Assembly (NCBI GenBank): GCA_011037195.1
Contig: JAAEAF010001968.1
Coordinates: 83,035 to 147,034, forward strand
DNA length: 64,000 bases
Source: Triatoma infestans
Taxonomy: Eukaryota > Arthropoda > Insecta > Hemiptera > Reduviidae
Reading direction: 5' to 3'
Position 1 is the first letter of the stretch; every line of letters starts with the position of its first letter. The notes under the pieces are model-generated. The model made no database searches. It was not told where the DNA came from and saw nothing but the letters and a program-made list of their open reading frames with translations. Shown here piece by piece: positions 34,190-44,343 of the stretch. Made by a program: the position numbers and the translations under genes.

Positions 34190-34382
34190 GAAAATAAATA
34201 TACATTCTACGACGGATAAAATGCCAAAAGAAAATCTGTTTATTTCTAAGCTCCCGTAAACCGTGTCAAGATTTTTGCTTACCAAAGAATAATCTTTCTA
34301 CTTCCTAAATACTCTAAGTAAGGCCATAAAATTGGTACTGTTCAATAATCACTCCGTACAACTAAAACAAAAAAAAAAAAAC

Positions 34383-34617
34383 AGCAGTCCATGAAGGGCC
34401 AAGTCCTGCAAGAGGGCGAGATTTGAATGGGGGGGAGGAAGCACGCCGCAGTTACCATCCCGTTTAGTTCCGGCCTTCGCTACCTAGGGCGCTACTAACT
34501 ATAGCTTCCCAGTTTTTATTAAGCTGCTGTTGAACACCGATTTTGCCCTCACGGGAATCGCACTCTGAATTCTGCGCACAAAAGGCGATTGCACTAGCCA
34601 CTAGACCAAGCGTGAGG
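34383..34617 (-). mobile_element. SINE2, full length
   Basis: Minus strand: CTTGGTCTAGTGGCTAGTGC (box A), GAGTGCGATTCCCGTGAGGG (box B region), TAGTTAGTAGCGCCCTAGGT, AGCGAAGGCCGGAACTAAAC, and the tail CTTGGCCCTTCATGGACTGC. Longest SINE2 copy here. Confidence 0.82.
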
Positions 34618-34619
34618 AC

Positions 34620-35714
34620 TCTGTACAGCTAATTACAGACAAAAAAGGTCTCGAGGCCAGAAAACGTTTTTTTTTTTTTCATTGTTTTTTGACACCAGAT
34701 CCCAAAATATAATTTTAACTTTTATTCAGTTATAATAACGATTCACCAAATACATTTGATCACTAATATATCTATAATATAAATTTGTCAACGTAACACT
34801 TGCAAAAAAAAATGTTATTTTTCACAATACTGGATTTAGATTTATGGACAAAATAAATTTTATAAATAATAAAATTACTAGAATTTCTAGACTACGATAT
34901 AGAATTTTTTTATTATTTTTATTTTTATTTTTTAATAATTGTATTTGATTATGTAAGCGTCTCATTCTCACACACAGAATATGCCTTGTAACTAATTAGA
35001 GTAAATTAAACAAATTCCAATTTAATATTTTTATCATCCAGCTTGCATCATTGTAGAGTGAAAAAAAAAAAATTTGTCTTACGCGGAATAGAAGTATTTA
35101 AAAAATTATATAATTTGAAAATAAATAAATATAAGTAAGTAACATAATATATATGGGTTATGCTTTTAATAATAATAATAATAATAACAGAAAACGTTTT
35201 TTTTTATTTATTACTTCATGTTATATGAAGCTGGTTCCAAAAAAAGTAATGAACTCCTAATCCGCAAGGAAGATGGATCTATGACATAAGAAGTGGTAGA
35301 GATCGGGCCAAAATATATGATATACAAAATATAAGTTGACAAACAGAATATCAGATACTTACTCACACACACATATATTATGTAAAGTGACCTATTGCGT
35401 ATGTAAATGATTACATATATATATAACTTCCCTTTTTTGGGGAGGGGGGCGACGAATGGAGCATTTACTATTCAAATTGTAGGTTTGAAGTCGATTAAGG
35501 TTGGTTTGTTAAGCAATCTCCAACAGTTTTAGTTTAATTTTGATGCTACAAGACAGTGTTTAGTTTTTGCTCTGTCAGTTTTGAACATTTGTCAAGTAGT
35601 CGTTTTTTATTACATCTTTAAAGTTCCCGTTAGTTCGATAGAGATGTTCATTTGCATAGTTCTAGGTGTAATCCGAGATATTGTGCCTAAAATTCTTTGA
35701 CCGTTGATGAATTA
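34620..35714. other. AT-rich stretch with (AAT)n
   Basis: An (AAT)n run at 35166-35188 and long A/T runs. No frame recognised. Confidence 0.45.
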
Positions 35715-35764
35715 TGTTATGAAGAAATTTGGTCAGGATCGGTCAAGAAAAAACATTCAATTAT

Positions 35765-35802
35765 GCCAACGTTTCGACAGATTTTCCTGTCTTTATCAAG
35801 GC
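35765..35802 (-). ncRNA. hammerhead-like motif, family D left arm
   Basis: GCC, TTGATAA (canonical would be CTGANGA), one unpaired A, stem II GACAG/CTGTC, GAAAC, GTT, GGC. Stem I is GCC/GGC. Two core positions differ from canonical. Confidence 0.4.
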
Positions 35803-36007
35803 TTTAATATTAGAAAATCGTGAAGATGTGGAGAGAGAATTTTTAAACATACGCATTTGTTATCATCGACTGATGATTTATTTCTGTAGATGATTTAAGA
35901 CAAGGCACTAGTAACCTTTAATTTTCCTTTTTATGTTTCTGCGATGTAACAAATATGTATGTTTAAAAATTCTTTCTCCACATCTTCACGAGTTTCTATA
36001 TATTAAA

Positions 36008-36045
36008 GCCTTGATAAAGACTGAAAACTCTGTCAAAACGTTGGC
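36008..36045 (+). ncRNA. hammerhead-like motif, family D right arm
   Basis: GCC, TTGATAA, A, GACTG...CTGTC with a mismatch, AAAAC for GAAAC, GTT, GGC. Degraded copy of the left-arm motif. Confidence 0.35.
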
Positions 36046-36193
36046 ATAATTGAAGGTTTTTTTTCTTGACCGATCCTCACCAAATTTCTTTATAACTAGC
36101 TATCAATGATAATGAGTATATTTTAATTATATAAATTCAGTTTAAACAAAAAAAAAATTAATCCGCAAATTAAACAATCTGTTTTATATATAA

Positions 36194-36555
36194 TATGATG
36201 GGACTCATGCCTGACCCCTTTTGTAGAGTTTGTGAGACTGAGGAGGAAACACCCATGCATCTGATGACGAATTGTTTGGGTTGTGAGGAGAAATTGGGAA
36301 CCTCCGGAGGAGGTTTAGGACCTTCGGCCGGAATAGGATATCGGTAGAGGATCTTAAGCTGTGTCCTTTTAAGGTTTTGGTCCGATTTGTTCGGTCTGTG
36401 GTGAAACATAGATGGTTAAAACCTGGGTCTGGATTTTCGTTCTAGTCCCAGTGGTTGTTATTCTTTAGGGGTAGCTATATAGGCCCTGGGAGGTTTTGGA
36501 TGGCATAGGGTTTGCCCTCCCCTTCTGTGAATAATAATAATAATAATAATAATAT
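36194..36555 (+). pseudogene. LINE 3' end: knuckle, tail and (AAT)n
   Basis: MPDPFCRVCETEEETPMHLM and TNC at about 36205-36270 give the C-x2-C, H, C knuckle, matching the module at 566. After a shift, ISVEDLKLCPFKVLVRFV and KHRWLKPGS close the protein near 36442 (TAG). A 3' UTR then ends in (AAT)n at 36525-36555, a typical LINE simple-repeat tail. Confidence 0.75.
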
Positions 36556-36613
36556 ATATATGATAAAATAATGATCTTTTAGGTTTCCGCGGCCATTTTC
36601 ATGAAAAACACTA

Positions 36614-36815
36614 TAGTTTCCGGGTTGAGACCACGTCAGTGTTTTGCTAGAAACTGACGTTTCGCCCATATTGCAATGAGCCTTCCTCTTCCATGGAATC
36701 TTAGCTCCATAGCTTTCACAGTGTAACTACCCTGAAGAGGCTAATTGCAATATGGGCGAAATGTCGATTTCTAGCAAACCACTATGCGTCTCAACCTGGA
36801 AACTCAAGTGTTATT
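36614..36815. repeat. palindromic element C
   Basis: Outer arms GTTTCCGGGTTGAGAC and GTCTCAACCTGGAAAC are inverted copies, and the similarity extends inwards through TTGCTAGAAA and GGGCGAAA. The arms are 36614-36690 and 36733-36815. Confidence 0.78.
36729..36768 (+). ncRNA. hammerhead-like motif, family C right arm
   Basis: ACC, CTGAAGA, one unpaired G, stem II GCTAAT/ATGGGC around TGCAAT, GAAAT, GTC, GAT. Stem I would be ACC/GGT; this arm has GAT and the other arm AGT, each one change from GGT. The left arm (36656-36690, minus) keeps GAAACGTC but its core is disrupted. Confidence 0.45.
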
Positions 36816-36839
36816 GACGACAAAATAATTTGTAGCTTC

Positions 36840-37010
36840 ATTCTTAAGTACAATGTTCGGTTTACCATCTCTGTAATATTATTGTAGAGTAAATGCAATA
36901 ACTGTAGCTCAAAGAGATTTGTAGACAACTGCAAATTCAAAGAGAGATCGATTAACCAAAAGTGGAACTTTACAGAACAGATGTATGATTTTTTGCACTG
37001 CAATCTAATC
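36840..37010 (+). repeat. R1 module fragment
   Basis: AGATCGATTAACCAAAAGTG (36945-36964) matches the module boundary seen as ATCGATTGACCGGAAGTG at 26339. The flank is a partial module. It sits head to head with the minus R1 copy that starts at 37106. Confidence 0.45.
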
Positions 37011-37228
37011 AGTTCCAGTTGTACCTGCCATTGTATTTGCTAACCAAACCACCCTATACCCACACCACCCTATATTTATGTTAGGGCAACTAAACTTTAA
37101 GGAAAAAATCTGGTGTGAAACAATCACACGACTTCCTGTTTCTGCAATTCACACAGTCATAAAATGGCGAATTGTCTTCAAATCTAACTCTCTTGCTATA
37201 TGTGTGTGTAGTTGTCTTAATTGTTATA

Positions 37229-38130
37229 TAAGGACCATTTAATAAGTAACGAGACGAATTGATGTAGCTCAAAAATGGTTTATTTAATCAATACAAAACT
37301 TTGGTTACTTTTCAACCTAGTCTCCGGCTACATGTATACACTTGTCCCATCATTCTTCTAATTTCTGAATGCCTTTCGCATAAAATACTTTGGATTGATC
37401 TCGAAGCCACTTTTATATGTGATTTTCAACTTCTTCATTGGATTAAAAATGTTTTTCCACATAGAGCCTCCTTAAGGGGTCCAAACAAATGGAAATCCGA
37501 TGGGACGAGTTTGGAGCTGTAGGGGGGGATGTGTAAGGATCTCCCACCCCACTTTCTTTGTGGGAATCCATAAGTTGTCTTGGAACCCATCTCGCACAAG
37601 TTTTCTTGTACTGCATCCTTTTCTGAATAATGCAATAGACAGTTCCAACAGTCGCATGCACTTCTTCAGCTATCAGTTCAACAGTAATATGTCTGTTGTT
37701 CAGAATTAACACGTTAATGTGAGATTCGAGGGAGGAAGTTGCAACTTTAACCGGTCGTCTACTTCGTTGCTTGTCACAGACACTTACACGGCCACTTTTA
37801 AATTGTTCTACCCATTTGTAAACGTTAGAACAGTTGGAAAAGTTATCCCATACACTTTCAACATTCTTTGGTGGATTTCACTACCTTTAATACGCTATGC
37901 AATTAAAAATCTAATCACTGAGCGTTGTTCTTCCGAGGTGCAATGCTCGAGTGGACTCGCCACTTGTTATCTGAATACATTTGAGGTTATGCTTACCACA
38001 TACTCCTCAAATAGCTGAAGAAAAACTAAGTACAAGGATGCCATCTCGGTGCACTGAAACTATTCTATTGATTAAACAAACCGTTTCTAAGCTACAGCAA
38101 TTTGTCACGTTACTTATTCAATGATCCTCG
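37229..38130 (-). mobile_element. mariner element with internal deletion
   Basis: Ends share about 65 bp with mismatches: AGGACCATTTAATAAGTAAC on the left, AGGATCATTGAATAAGTAAC on the right (minus strand). Each is followed by GTTTRTTTAATCAATA, with TA just outside. At about 900 bp it is shorter than the roughly 1.3 kb typical of mariners because the catalytic middle is missing. Confidence 0.87.
37430..37990 (-). pseudogene. mariner transposase, N-terminus joined to C-terminus
   Basis: Minus strand from about 37985: EEQRSVIRFLIA and WVEQFKSGRVSV (first helix-turn-helix; the second in a shifted frame), NNRHITVELIAEEVHATVGT (second helix-turn-helix), KKTCARWVPRQL (start of catalytic domain). 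Then, after only about 25 codons, PPYSSKLVPSDFHLFGPLKE, the region of the third Asp, appears. The segment with the first two catalytic Asp residues is missing. So DNA binding may be readable but cutting is impossible. Stops and frame changes also occur. Sequence type resembles the mariner group with a GPLKEAL block. Confidence 0.82.
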
Positions 38131-38560
38131 TATCAAAAGATGAATTTAAATTTAATAAAACCACTTTTTTGAGAAAAATAGCCTAAAATGAATTTTTTTG
38201 GAAAAAAGTTTCAAAATAAAAGTGGTAGAAAATTGAAAAAAAAAAAAACTGTTTCAGTAAAGACCCACTTCCGGATATATGAGTTTTTCGAATTCCCTAA
38301 TTTTTTTTGGCAACATATTTAATTCTAATTAATATTATTTAATGAAGAAATCGTATAAATAATCTAAATTAGCCCTTTAGAGGAAAACATAACCTCAAGT
38401 GCATGTAATGTCTTGTACAGTGCATGCATAAATAACGATTAAAAAAAAAAAATGAGCGTTTTCTGAAAACCTATAATCTCAGGGGATCTCAAAACGTGTA
38501 TTTCCGGTGAAAACTCGATAACAATACTTCCTCTTACTACGAGTAAGAGAATGTAAAAAT

Positions 38561-39164
38561 AATTAAGTTTAAAAGAGTTTAATTTTATAAACGCACTAAT
38601 TGTGGAAAAGAGAAAGGAAGTGGATATTACAAATCAAATTCTTTTTGTTTATTATGTTGTTTATTTAGTAATAAGAAAGCCTTGCTAATAAAACAAAAGT
38701 CAACTAGATTGTTATAGTATGAAAATATAGTTTATTATATATAGTATAGTATAGTATAGTATAGTTCATTTTGGATTAATATCCAAAAAAATATTCTTTT
38801 AGCAGAGATATATATGGTAATAACATGACTGTTTAATACTTACTCATTCAAAATTTCAATAGCATGAATTAAAACTTGAATTTTAAATAGAAAATAAGTG
38901 ATCAAATCTTATCCAAGTTTGACGAAGTTAGAGGAAGGAAAGCAATTAAGAGGTTATACTCCAAAGAACACATTAAACAAATAATTGTTTAATCTCGATT
39001 ATACTATATTTGTCTTATACATTAATATAATATTAACAGTTAGTTTTATTAAAGTTAACAAGCGGAACATTTTGCACGATTTATTTATATCTTCACACGT
39101 TTGATTATTTACGTAATAATGCTTTTACTACAACAATTATTGTACACAATTTAACATTACAAAA
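38561..39164. other. AT-rich stretch with (ATAGT)n
   Basis: A short pentamer run lies at 38735-38767. No other signal. Confidence 0.5.
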
Positions 39165-39167
39165 AAA

Positions 39168-40180
39168 AAAAAAAAATCTGGTGTGAAACTGAACTTCCTC
39201 TTACTCCAGTTTTCAAAATTGTAATTGACAAATTTTATAGTTTGTTTACTAAATTTGATGAAATTCGTTGGAGTTCGTCGAAAATTGAAAAAAAAAAAAA
39301 GTTCTGTAAAAGCGCACTTCCGGTTTACTTATTTTCTTGAAACGCGGAATTTTGGTCATCCATTTATTTCTAATTAATTTTGTTTGTATGGTAGAATTGT
39401 ATAATTAAGTATGATAGCACTTTAGAGGAAAACTTAACCACCCCACTCCTCCCTCAAAAGTGCCCTTAAATGAATTTTTCCAGAGAAATGTTTCAAGTAA
39501 AAGATGTAGATCTTTGTGTGTGTAGTTGATATATCAAGTTTGAAGAAAATCGTCGGAGCCATTTTTGAGAAAATTGCAAGAAAATAAAAAAAAATACCAA
39601 AAGACTGAAAAATACATTTTAGTAAACACGCACTTCCGGTCATTCGATTTTTTCAAACTCAGAATTTCAACAATACATTTAATTGTAATTAATATTATTT
39701 AGTTGATAGAATTGTATGGTAAACTGAAATAGCACTTTAGAGGACAACCCACCGGCCCCCCTCCTCTAAAAGTTCCTTAAATGCATTTTTCTGGAGAAAT
39801 GTTTTAAATAGAAATTGTAGATCTTTGTAAGTGTAGTTGATACAATAAGTTTAAAGAAAATCGTTGCAGCCATTTTCGAGAAAATTGCAAAAAAGTGAAA
39901 AAATTATTTTGTAAAGTGGTACTTCCGGTAAAGGAATTTTGACCGTTGACCTACTGTCGGATCCCATAGTGATACCCAAACGGAATATCAAGTTTGAACT
40001 TTCTGTGGTTTTTTGTTTTTGAAGTATGCTTTCACATGCACACCAAACACACAGACCATTTTGTAAAAACCATTTTTTTGGACCTAAGGGGCCTCAAAAC
40101 GGATATTTCCGGTGAAAACTCGATATCGAAAATTTGGCACGATTACAGTACTTTCTCTTAATAGGAGTCAGAGAACGTAA
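39168..40180 (-). repeat. R1 modular repeat, complete two-module copy
   Basis: Starts with the T-run complement and TCTGGTGTGAAAC, then ACTTCCTCTTACTCC (39193-39207). CACTTCCGG boxes at about 39316, 39631 and 39932 bound two modules of about 315 and 300 bp. The terminal domain has TCGGATCCCATAGTGATA, a reduced AC-rich stretch and TTCCGGTGAAAACTCGATAT. It ends ACTTTCTCTTAATAGGAGTC near 40150-40170. Same architecture as 21697-22690 in the other orientation. Confidence 0.82.
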
Positions 40181-40508
40181 CCAATCTACATGTAATTTTG
40201 TTTATTTTCTATGTTTCCCATTCTTAAAATTATGGAATCACAAAAGGGTGATTTTTATTACTTTCTCTTATTAAAGGGCATAATACTCAAAACTCAGGAG
40301 TTCTATGACGTTTTTCTAGATTTGCAACCAGGGTGGTTACTTTAGCTTCCCAGTTTTCAACATAGTTGGAGAAACTGAAGGAATCGTATCCGGATTGGTT
40401 GCATCAATGACAGCAGCAAAAAAAAGAAATCCTGAAACTATAAAATCTTAATAAGATGTTTATGCGGCAACAACCAGAGTAGTTTAAAATAAAAAATAAT
40501 TCTTTGTT

Positions 40509-40550
40509 GCTCTATGTTTCGGGTATCATTGGTTCCCTTCTTCAGGAACT
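40509..40550 (-). ncRNA. hammerhead-like motif, family B left arm
   Basis: Minus strand: GTTC, CTGAAGA, one unpaired A, stem II GGG...CCC, GAAAC, AT, A, GAGC. GAGC pairs with GTTC using one G-U pair. Confidence 0.5.
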
Positions 40551-40959
40551 CTGCAAAACGCTAAACAAATACACAAGCCAGTAATTTGTTCTTCAAAATT
40601 TGAAATTGCCGTGCCTCACTATTATAAACATTTTTCTTATCCCTCCCACCTTTTAACAGTTTCTTTACATTTTAAAAAATACTCTCTTCATTTTAATCTG
40701 AACATTCTCAACGTTCACTCCTCTCCTACAATAAAGGTATCTCTTTATCTTTTTTATTTTCTCTTATTGTTAATATCATTTCATTTAATTAACTGTCACT
40801 TCTGTGTTATTATTTTTTGTTTTTAATATTTTATACTCAATCTGCTCTGTTTATATTTCTTTAATTTAAATTTGTCTTTTGTTTGTTATAAATCTATGCA
40901 CTTTTTCTTTACTAGTATACTGTTCTATAATATAACTTTTCTCAAATAAATTTTGCAGA

Positions 40960-41000
40960 GCTCCTGAAGAACGGCATCTATGGTACCCGAAACGAAGAGC
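40960..41000 (+). ncRNA. hammerhead-like motif, family B right arm
   Basis: GCTC (40960-40963), CTGAAGA (40964-40970), one unpaired A, stem II with GG...CC, GAAAC (40989-40993), GA, A, GAGC (40997-41000). Stem I GCTC/GAGC is perfect. The two bases after GAAAC differ between arms (GA, AT); both are one change from GT, giving GTA as the expected cleavage triplet. Confidence 0.5.
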
Positions 41001-41070
41001 AACAAAGAATTATTTTTTCTTTAAAACCCCCCTACCTACTGTCGTATAAACATCTTATTATAATTTTAAG

Positions 41071-41340
41071 GCCTGACTTTTTGAAAACCAATTTATGAAA
41101 TCTTAAACTTGAAAAAAAAATGGGCTTTAAGTTAGTAATTTATAATTAGAATAAATTATACCACACCTCAACCATCAAACCAATCAGTTTATACTGTTCA
41201 AAACTTTAATGCACCGCCATAGTTTCAATATACCCGTTTATTCCAACCTATAGTCCTTAGAACCAGTTCATATTCCATTTTATGTTTCTAGTATAGTCGT
41301 TGCAAGATCTTGCAGTATCATATCTAAGATAATCTGTAAA
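41071..41340. other. short unassigned stretch
   Basis: Nothing recognised between palindrome B and the antisense LINE relic. Confidence 0.4.
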
Positions 41341-42375
41341 GATACATATAAGAAACTCCTTAAATTCCATCTTTCACTTCTTTCTTTCTGCACTTTATTT
41401 AGTTATCTTTTTCGATGACACCAGAGGTCTTGTTTTAATTATCCGCGAATCCCAGTGAATCAGTGACAGTACATAACCTCCTAATAATTGTGATACCAAC
41501 CTTCACCCTCTTTACTTAATTTATTCTCCTTTTGGAAGTCATATCTACTGTCTACAATTAATATTCTTCTGCTTCCCATAGCACACTGGACTTGTAGGAA
41601 CTTGATCTCCTGCTGCAGCCTATTTCAGACATCTCTGTCCGTAGCCTTCATTCCCTAAAGTCTTATTCGCATTTCTTGGAGATCGTGCCCTACTCCTGAA
41701 ATCATCGCAATTGAGATCTTCCTCTTGATCTTCAGCTGTCTGTATGACTTTCATCGCTTTTGCCCTCTCCATTCTATGGAGATTTCTCAACCATCGCAAC
41801 TTGCAAGCTTTACTACCTTAACTAGATTTTCCTCTATAAAAACTTTTCTAAGCCCGGCGTTCTTTCTGCTCCGATAAACGCCGTTTACTATTGCAGGTAT
41901 AAATATATCTTAATTCTTCTTGTTTTCAGCAATTTAATTTATACTCATCGGCCTCATCGGGCCAATGTCCAGTCCTCGATAAGTCTTGTCCTGCCTGACC
42001 TGAGGAGATACTAATTGCACAGCGCCGTTCTTAGCGTCCCCAGATACCTGTTTCCGATCGTATAATGTCACTATTTCCAAACTACAGCATGACTTGAAGT
42101 TCTTGGAAATTCCTTTGCCTTATGTAGTCACCAAAATCCTCACGTTTTATCCTCATAGATTCTAAACCCATGATTTGAAACTCCTTTAACTAGTTCATTA
42201 AATGCGGTTTTCAGGGCCACAGCAGATCTGGTGATGTGCACCACATCATCTATGTCGGCTATAAAATGCTGGGTCTTGCAGTTGTTTCTACGGCATTAAA
42301 TGTTATTTTTTCTTACTGTTATAAGAATGGGTGAAGCTGGATCTCCTTGTCTTAAACCAGGATAACCTGGTAATT
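41340..42375 (-). pseudogene. LINE reverse transcriptase relic
   Basis: Minus strand with many stops: PGYPGLRQGDPASPI near 42330-42375 (RT motif G-L-R-Q-G-D-x-x-S-P), then ADIDDVVHITRSAVALKTAF and VSNHGFRIYEDKT (about 42130-42275), fitting the region around the catalytic FADD, here degraded to IADIDD, and the following LRINEDKTK block. Further down, NLHRMERAKAMKVIQ (about 41750-41790) fits the C-terminal GHVxRM region. The order is that of an RTE/CR1-like LINE. Coding capacity is fully lost. Confidence 0.65.
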
Positions 42376-42626
42376 CCTGAGTCATATCACACATCACACA
42401 ATTAATATTAATGCAAATTAATAAAAAGAAGAAGAAAAAAAGAAATTACCAAAAGAAAAATGATGTAAAGTTGTCATCTTTAGTACGACACCCGATTCAC
42501 TCAGTTGTGTTACAATAAATAATAAAGTATGTTTACTGTCCGCCTTCGTATAACACTTGTATGGTATCAGACATGAGAAATTGGCAACTTCTTAATAATG
42601 TTACAATGATAGATAACCAACTTCTG

Positions 42627-42780
42627 GAATTTTATCCGTCTTAGCATGCATATTTTGTATGCTCCTGGCCGGTTTTGGATTTTCATCCATCGTCAGCTTA
42701 AGGCTATGTATGTTCATGTAGAGAGTCGACATCAACTTAATGTTTCTGTTATGCACTACACTTGTTGATGCATAATCAAT
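42627..42780 (-). repeat. palindromic element A, left half only
   Basis: TTTTATCCGTCTTAGCATGC and CCATCGTCAGC match the left arm of copies at 33995 and 57399; no right arm follows. Motif at 42662-42702 has AAAAC for GAAAC and GGCCGG for GACCGG. Confidence 0.7.
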
Positions 42781-42849
42781 CCATCACCTCTCTACCCGCC
42801 AAAATTAAAAGGTTGGTTACCCACCCCCCCTATATTTATGTTAGGACAA

Positions 42850-42945
42850 ATAGTAAAATCTGTGTTTTAAAAAAAATTGTCATTTTACAATATTGTATTA
42901 AAAAGAGTAGGGGAAGTCGTGTGAGTGTTTCAAACCAGATTTATA
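42850..42945 (+). repeat. R1 end fragment
   Basis: AGTAGGGGAAGTCGTGTGAG and TGTTTCAAACCAGATT show the right-end hairpin of R1, preceded by about 50 bp of the last module. The flank CCCTATATTTATGTTAGG at 42827-42845 also precedes the R1 copy at 37106. Confidence 0.65.
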
Positions 42946-42949
42946 TTTC

Positions 42950-44320
42950 AATGAATAGTGAACAAATTTAAGGAACATAAATAATTAAGGAACGATTGCA
43001 TTTAAGATGGGGCAAATTGTTACAAGGACACCATGCAGTTGCATTGCTCTTGAAGTTAGTTATAGATCTATAATTCAGTTTGCAATAATATTTATATTAT
43101 TATAAATTAATTAATATTGTTATAATATATTATATTGTACGACACAAAATTACTTTAAATAAAAAAGAAGGTCATATTACACATTACTTTGCTTTAATGA
43201 ACATTGGTATTATACACTCAGTAATTACAAACAGTTCGACAATTTGAAAAATTGAAACAGATTTTATGGGTTATTGCTTTTTATGTTCGTAATAGTCAAA
43301 GAAAAATCAACTTCATATATCTATCTATCTATCTATCTAATAACAAGAATTCTATAAAATAATTGAGGATATATTTAATTACTCATAAAAGAAATTCCTT
43401 TATTAACGGTATTATTAAAAAAAATATATATAGACAATATTACAGAAAACTATGCAATGATTTGTCTCTTACTCTTCATGTTTCATGCAATCTGTTAAAA
43501 GTTAGATAAAGTTATAGTTAAGTTATACAAAAAAATACAAGAACTTTTGTGCAATATTAAGATTTATAGTAAATCTGTATTCTTTAAAGCAAGCTTTAAT
43601 TTTTATTTGCAATTTATTATTGAATGTGCAATAAAATATTTAAAACAGAACCTCGACAGGGCAATGACTCTGTAAACTCCATGACTGGGCAGAAACAATA
43701 AAAAGCAAGGCATAGAACATTTCATGAGCCGGAACGCATATGGCCCTGGAATAAACACTCAGCTCCGGAGTAGTTCAAGACGGGGAGAAAGTTTGCAGAA
43801 CACTGTTTCTGGAGAACCGTCCTAGCTAAGACTTGTCTGGGCATCTATGACCCAGAACGTGCAGCAGTCGGGCCAAAAATGGTCCTCTCATGCTAAGACT
43901 TAGCTCATGCCGCGTTGGAGACTCATGGGACATCTAAAGAGAGAACTTATCCTGGCTGCAGCAGAGAGGCCCCGTGGACCTCTAAAACCCAAAAATAAAG
44001 AAAATATAGACATTTTCTTGAAAATCGGTGCATAAAGAGAAAAATATTACAATTATAAAACTAAAGATTGACAAAAGGCTTCAACTTTTTGCATGGGTTC
44101 CCTTTGCTCTAATTGTTAAATTTAGTCTTCTAGGGATTAAAAACTTAAGTTTCCGAGTTAATATTTCTCTTCCCATAGCTCCCCTACAAGTATTGTAAAT
44201 TCTAGAAAGTTGGACCTCATCTTGTCCGTTCTAGAAAACTATCAATGGGTTTAATATGATCACTTGATTGCAGAGGCCTTTGCGTCCACAGTACGAAAAA
44301 TATTAGAGATTCTATCCGTC
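42950..44320. other. mostly AT-rich; GC-richer island unassigned
   Basis: A (CTAT)n run is at 43317-43340. The segment 43645-43985 is markedly GC-richer (AACGCATATGGCCCTGGAAT, GGGCATCTATGACCCAGAAC, GCAGAGAGGCCCCGTGGACC). Its translations read like a decayed retroelement, but no motif allowed a family call. Confidence 0.4.
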
Positions 44321-44343
44321 ATCGATCGATATCATTTTATGGT

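Larger units (their letters stand above)
33995..34225. repeat. palindromic element A, copy 1
   Basis: Left arm 33995-34083 and right arm 34138-34225 are inverted copies (TTTTATCCGTC...TTCCTGACCGG against CCGGTCAGGAA...GACGGATAAAA). The centre is about 55 bp. Each arm holds one hammerhead-like motif pointing towards its own outer end. Copies: 57399-57652 (complete), 42627-42780 and 60700-60860 (left half only). Confidence 0.85.
35715..36096. repeat. palindromic element D
   Basis: Arms 35715-35875 and 35945-36096 are inverted copies, from AAGAAATTTGGT at the outer end to TTTAAACATA near the centre. Each arm carries one motif of the CTTGATAAAGAC...GTCGAAACGTTGG kind, at 35765-35802 (minus) and 36008-36045 (plus). 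Confidence 0.82.
37106..38560 (-). repeat. R1 copy split by a mariner insertion
   Basis: Starts TCTGGTGTGAAACAATCACA (end hairpin complement, 37109-37128). It is broken at 37229 by the mariner and resumes at 38133. From there it runs through CCACTTCCGGATAT (38268), TTTAGAGGAAAACATAACC and TTTCCGGTGAAAACTCGATA to CTTCCTCTTACTACGAGTAA near 38525-38545. One module is clear. Confidence 0.75.
40443..41070. repeat. palindromic element B
   Basis: Arms 40446-40570 and 40945-41070 are inverted copies (ATAAGATGTTTAT and AATAATTCTTTGTTGCTC, with the complement at the right). About 375 bp of AT-rich single-copy sequence lies between and encodes nothing recognised (a 71-codon frame at 40611 is low-complexity). 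Each arm has one hammerhead-like motif. Confidence 0.82.

Noticed and set aside
43645..43985. GC-richer island as a LINE RNase H fragment
   Set aside because: No conserved motif could be placed in any frame, so no family is claimed.
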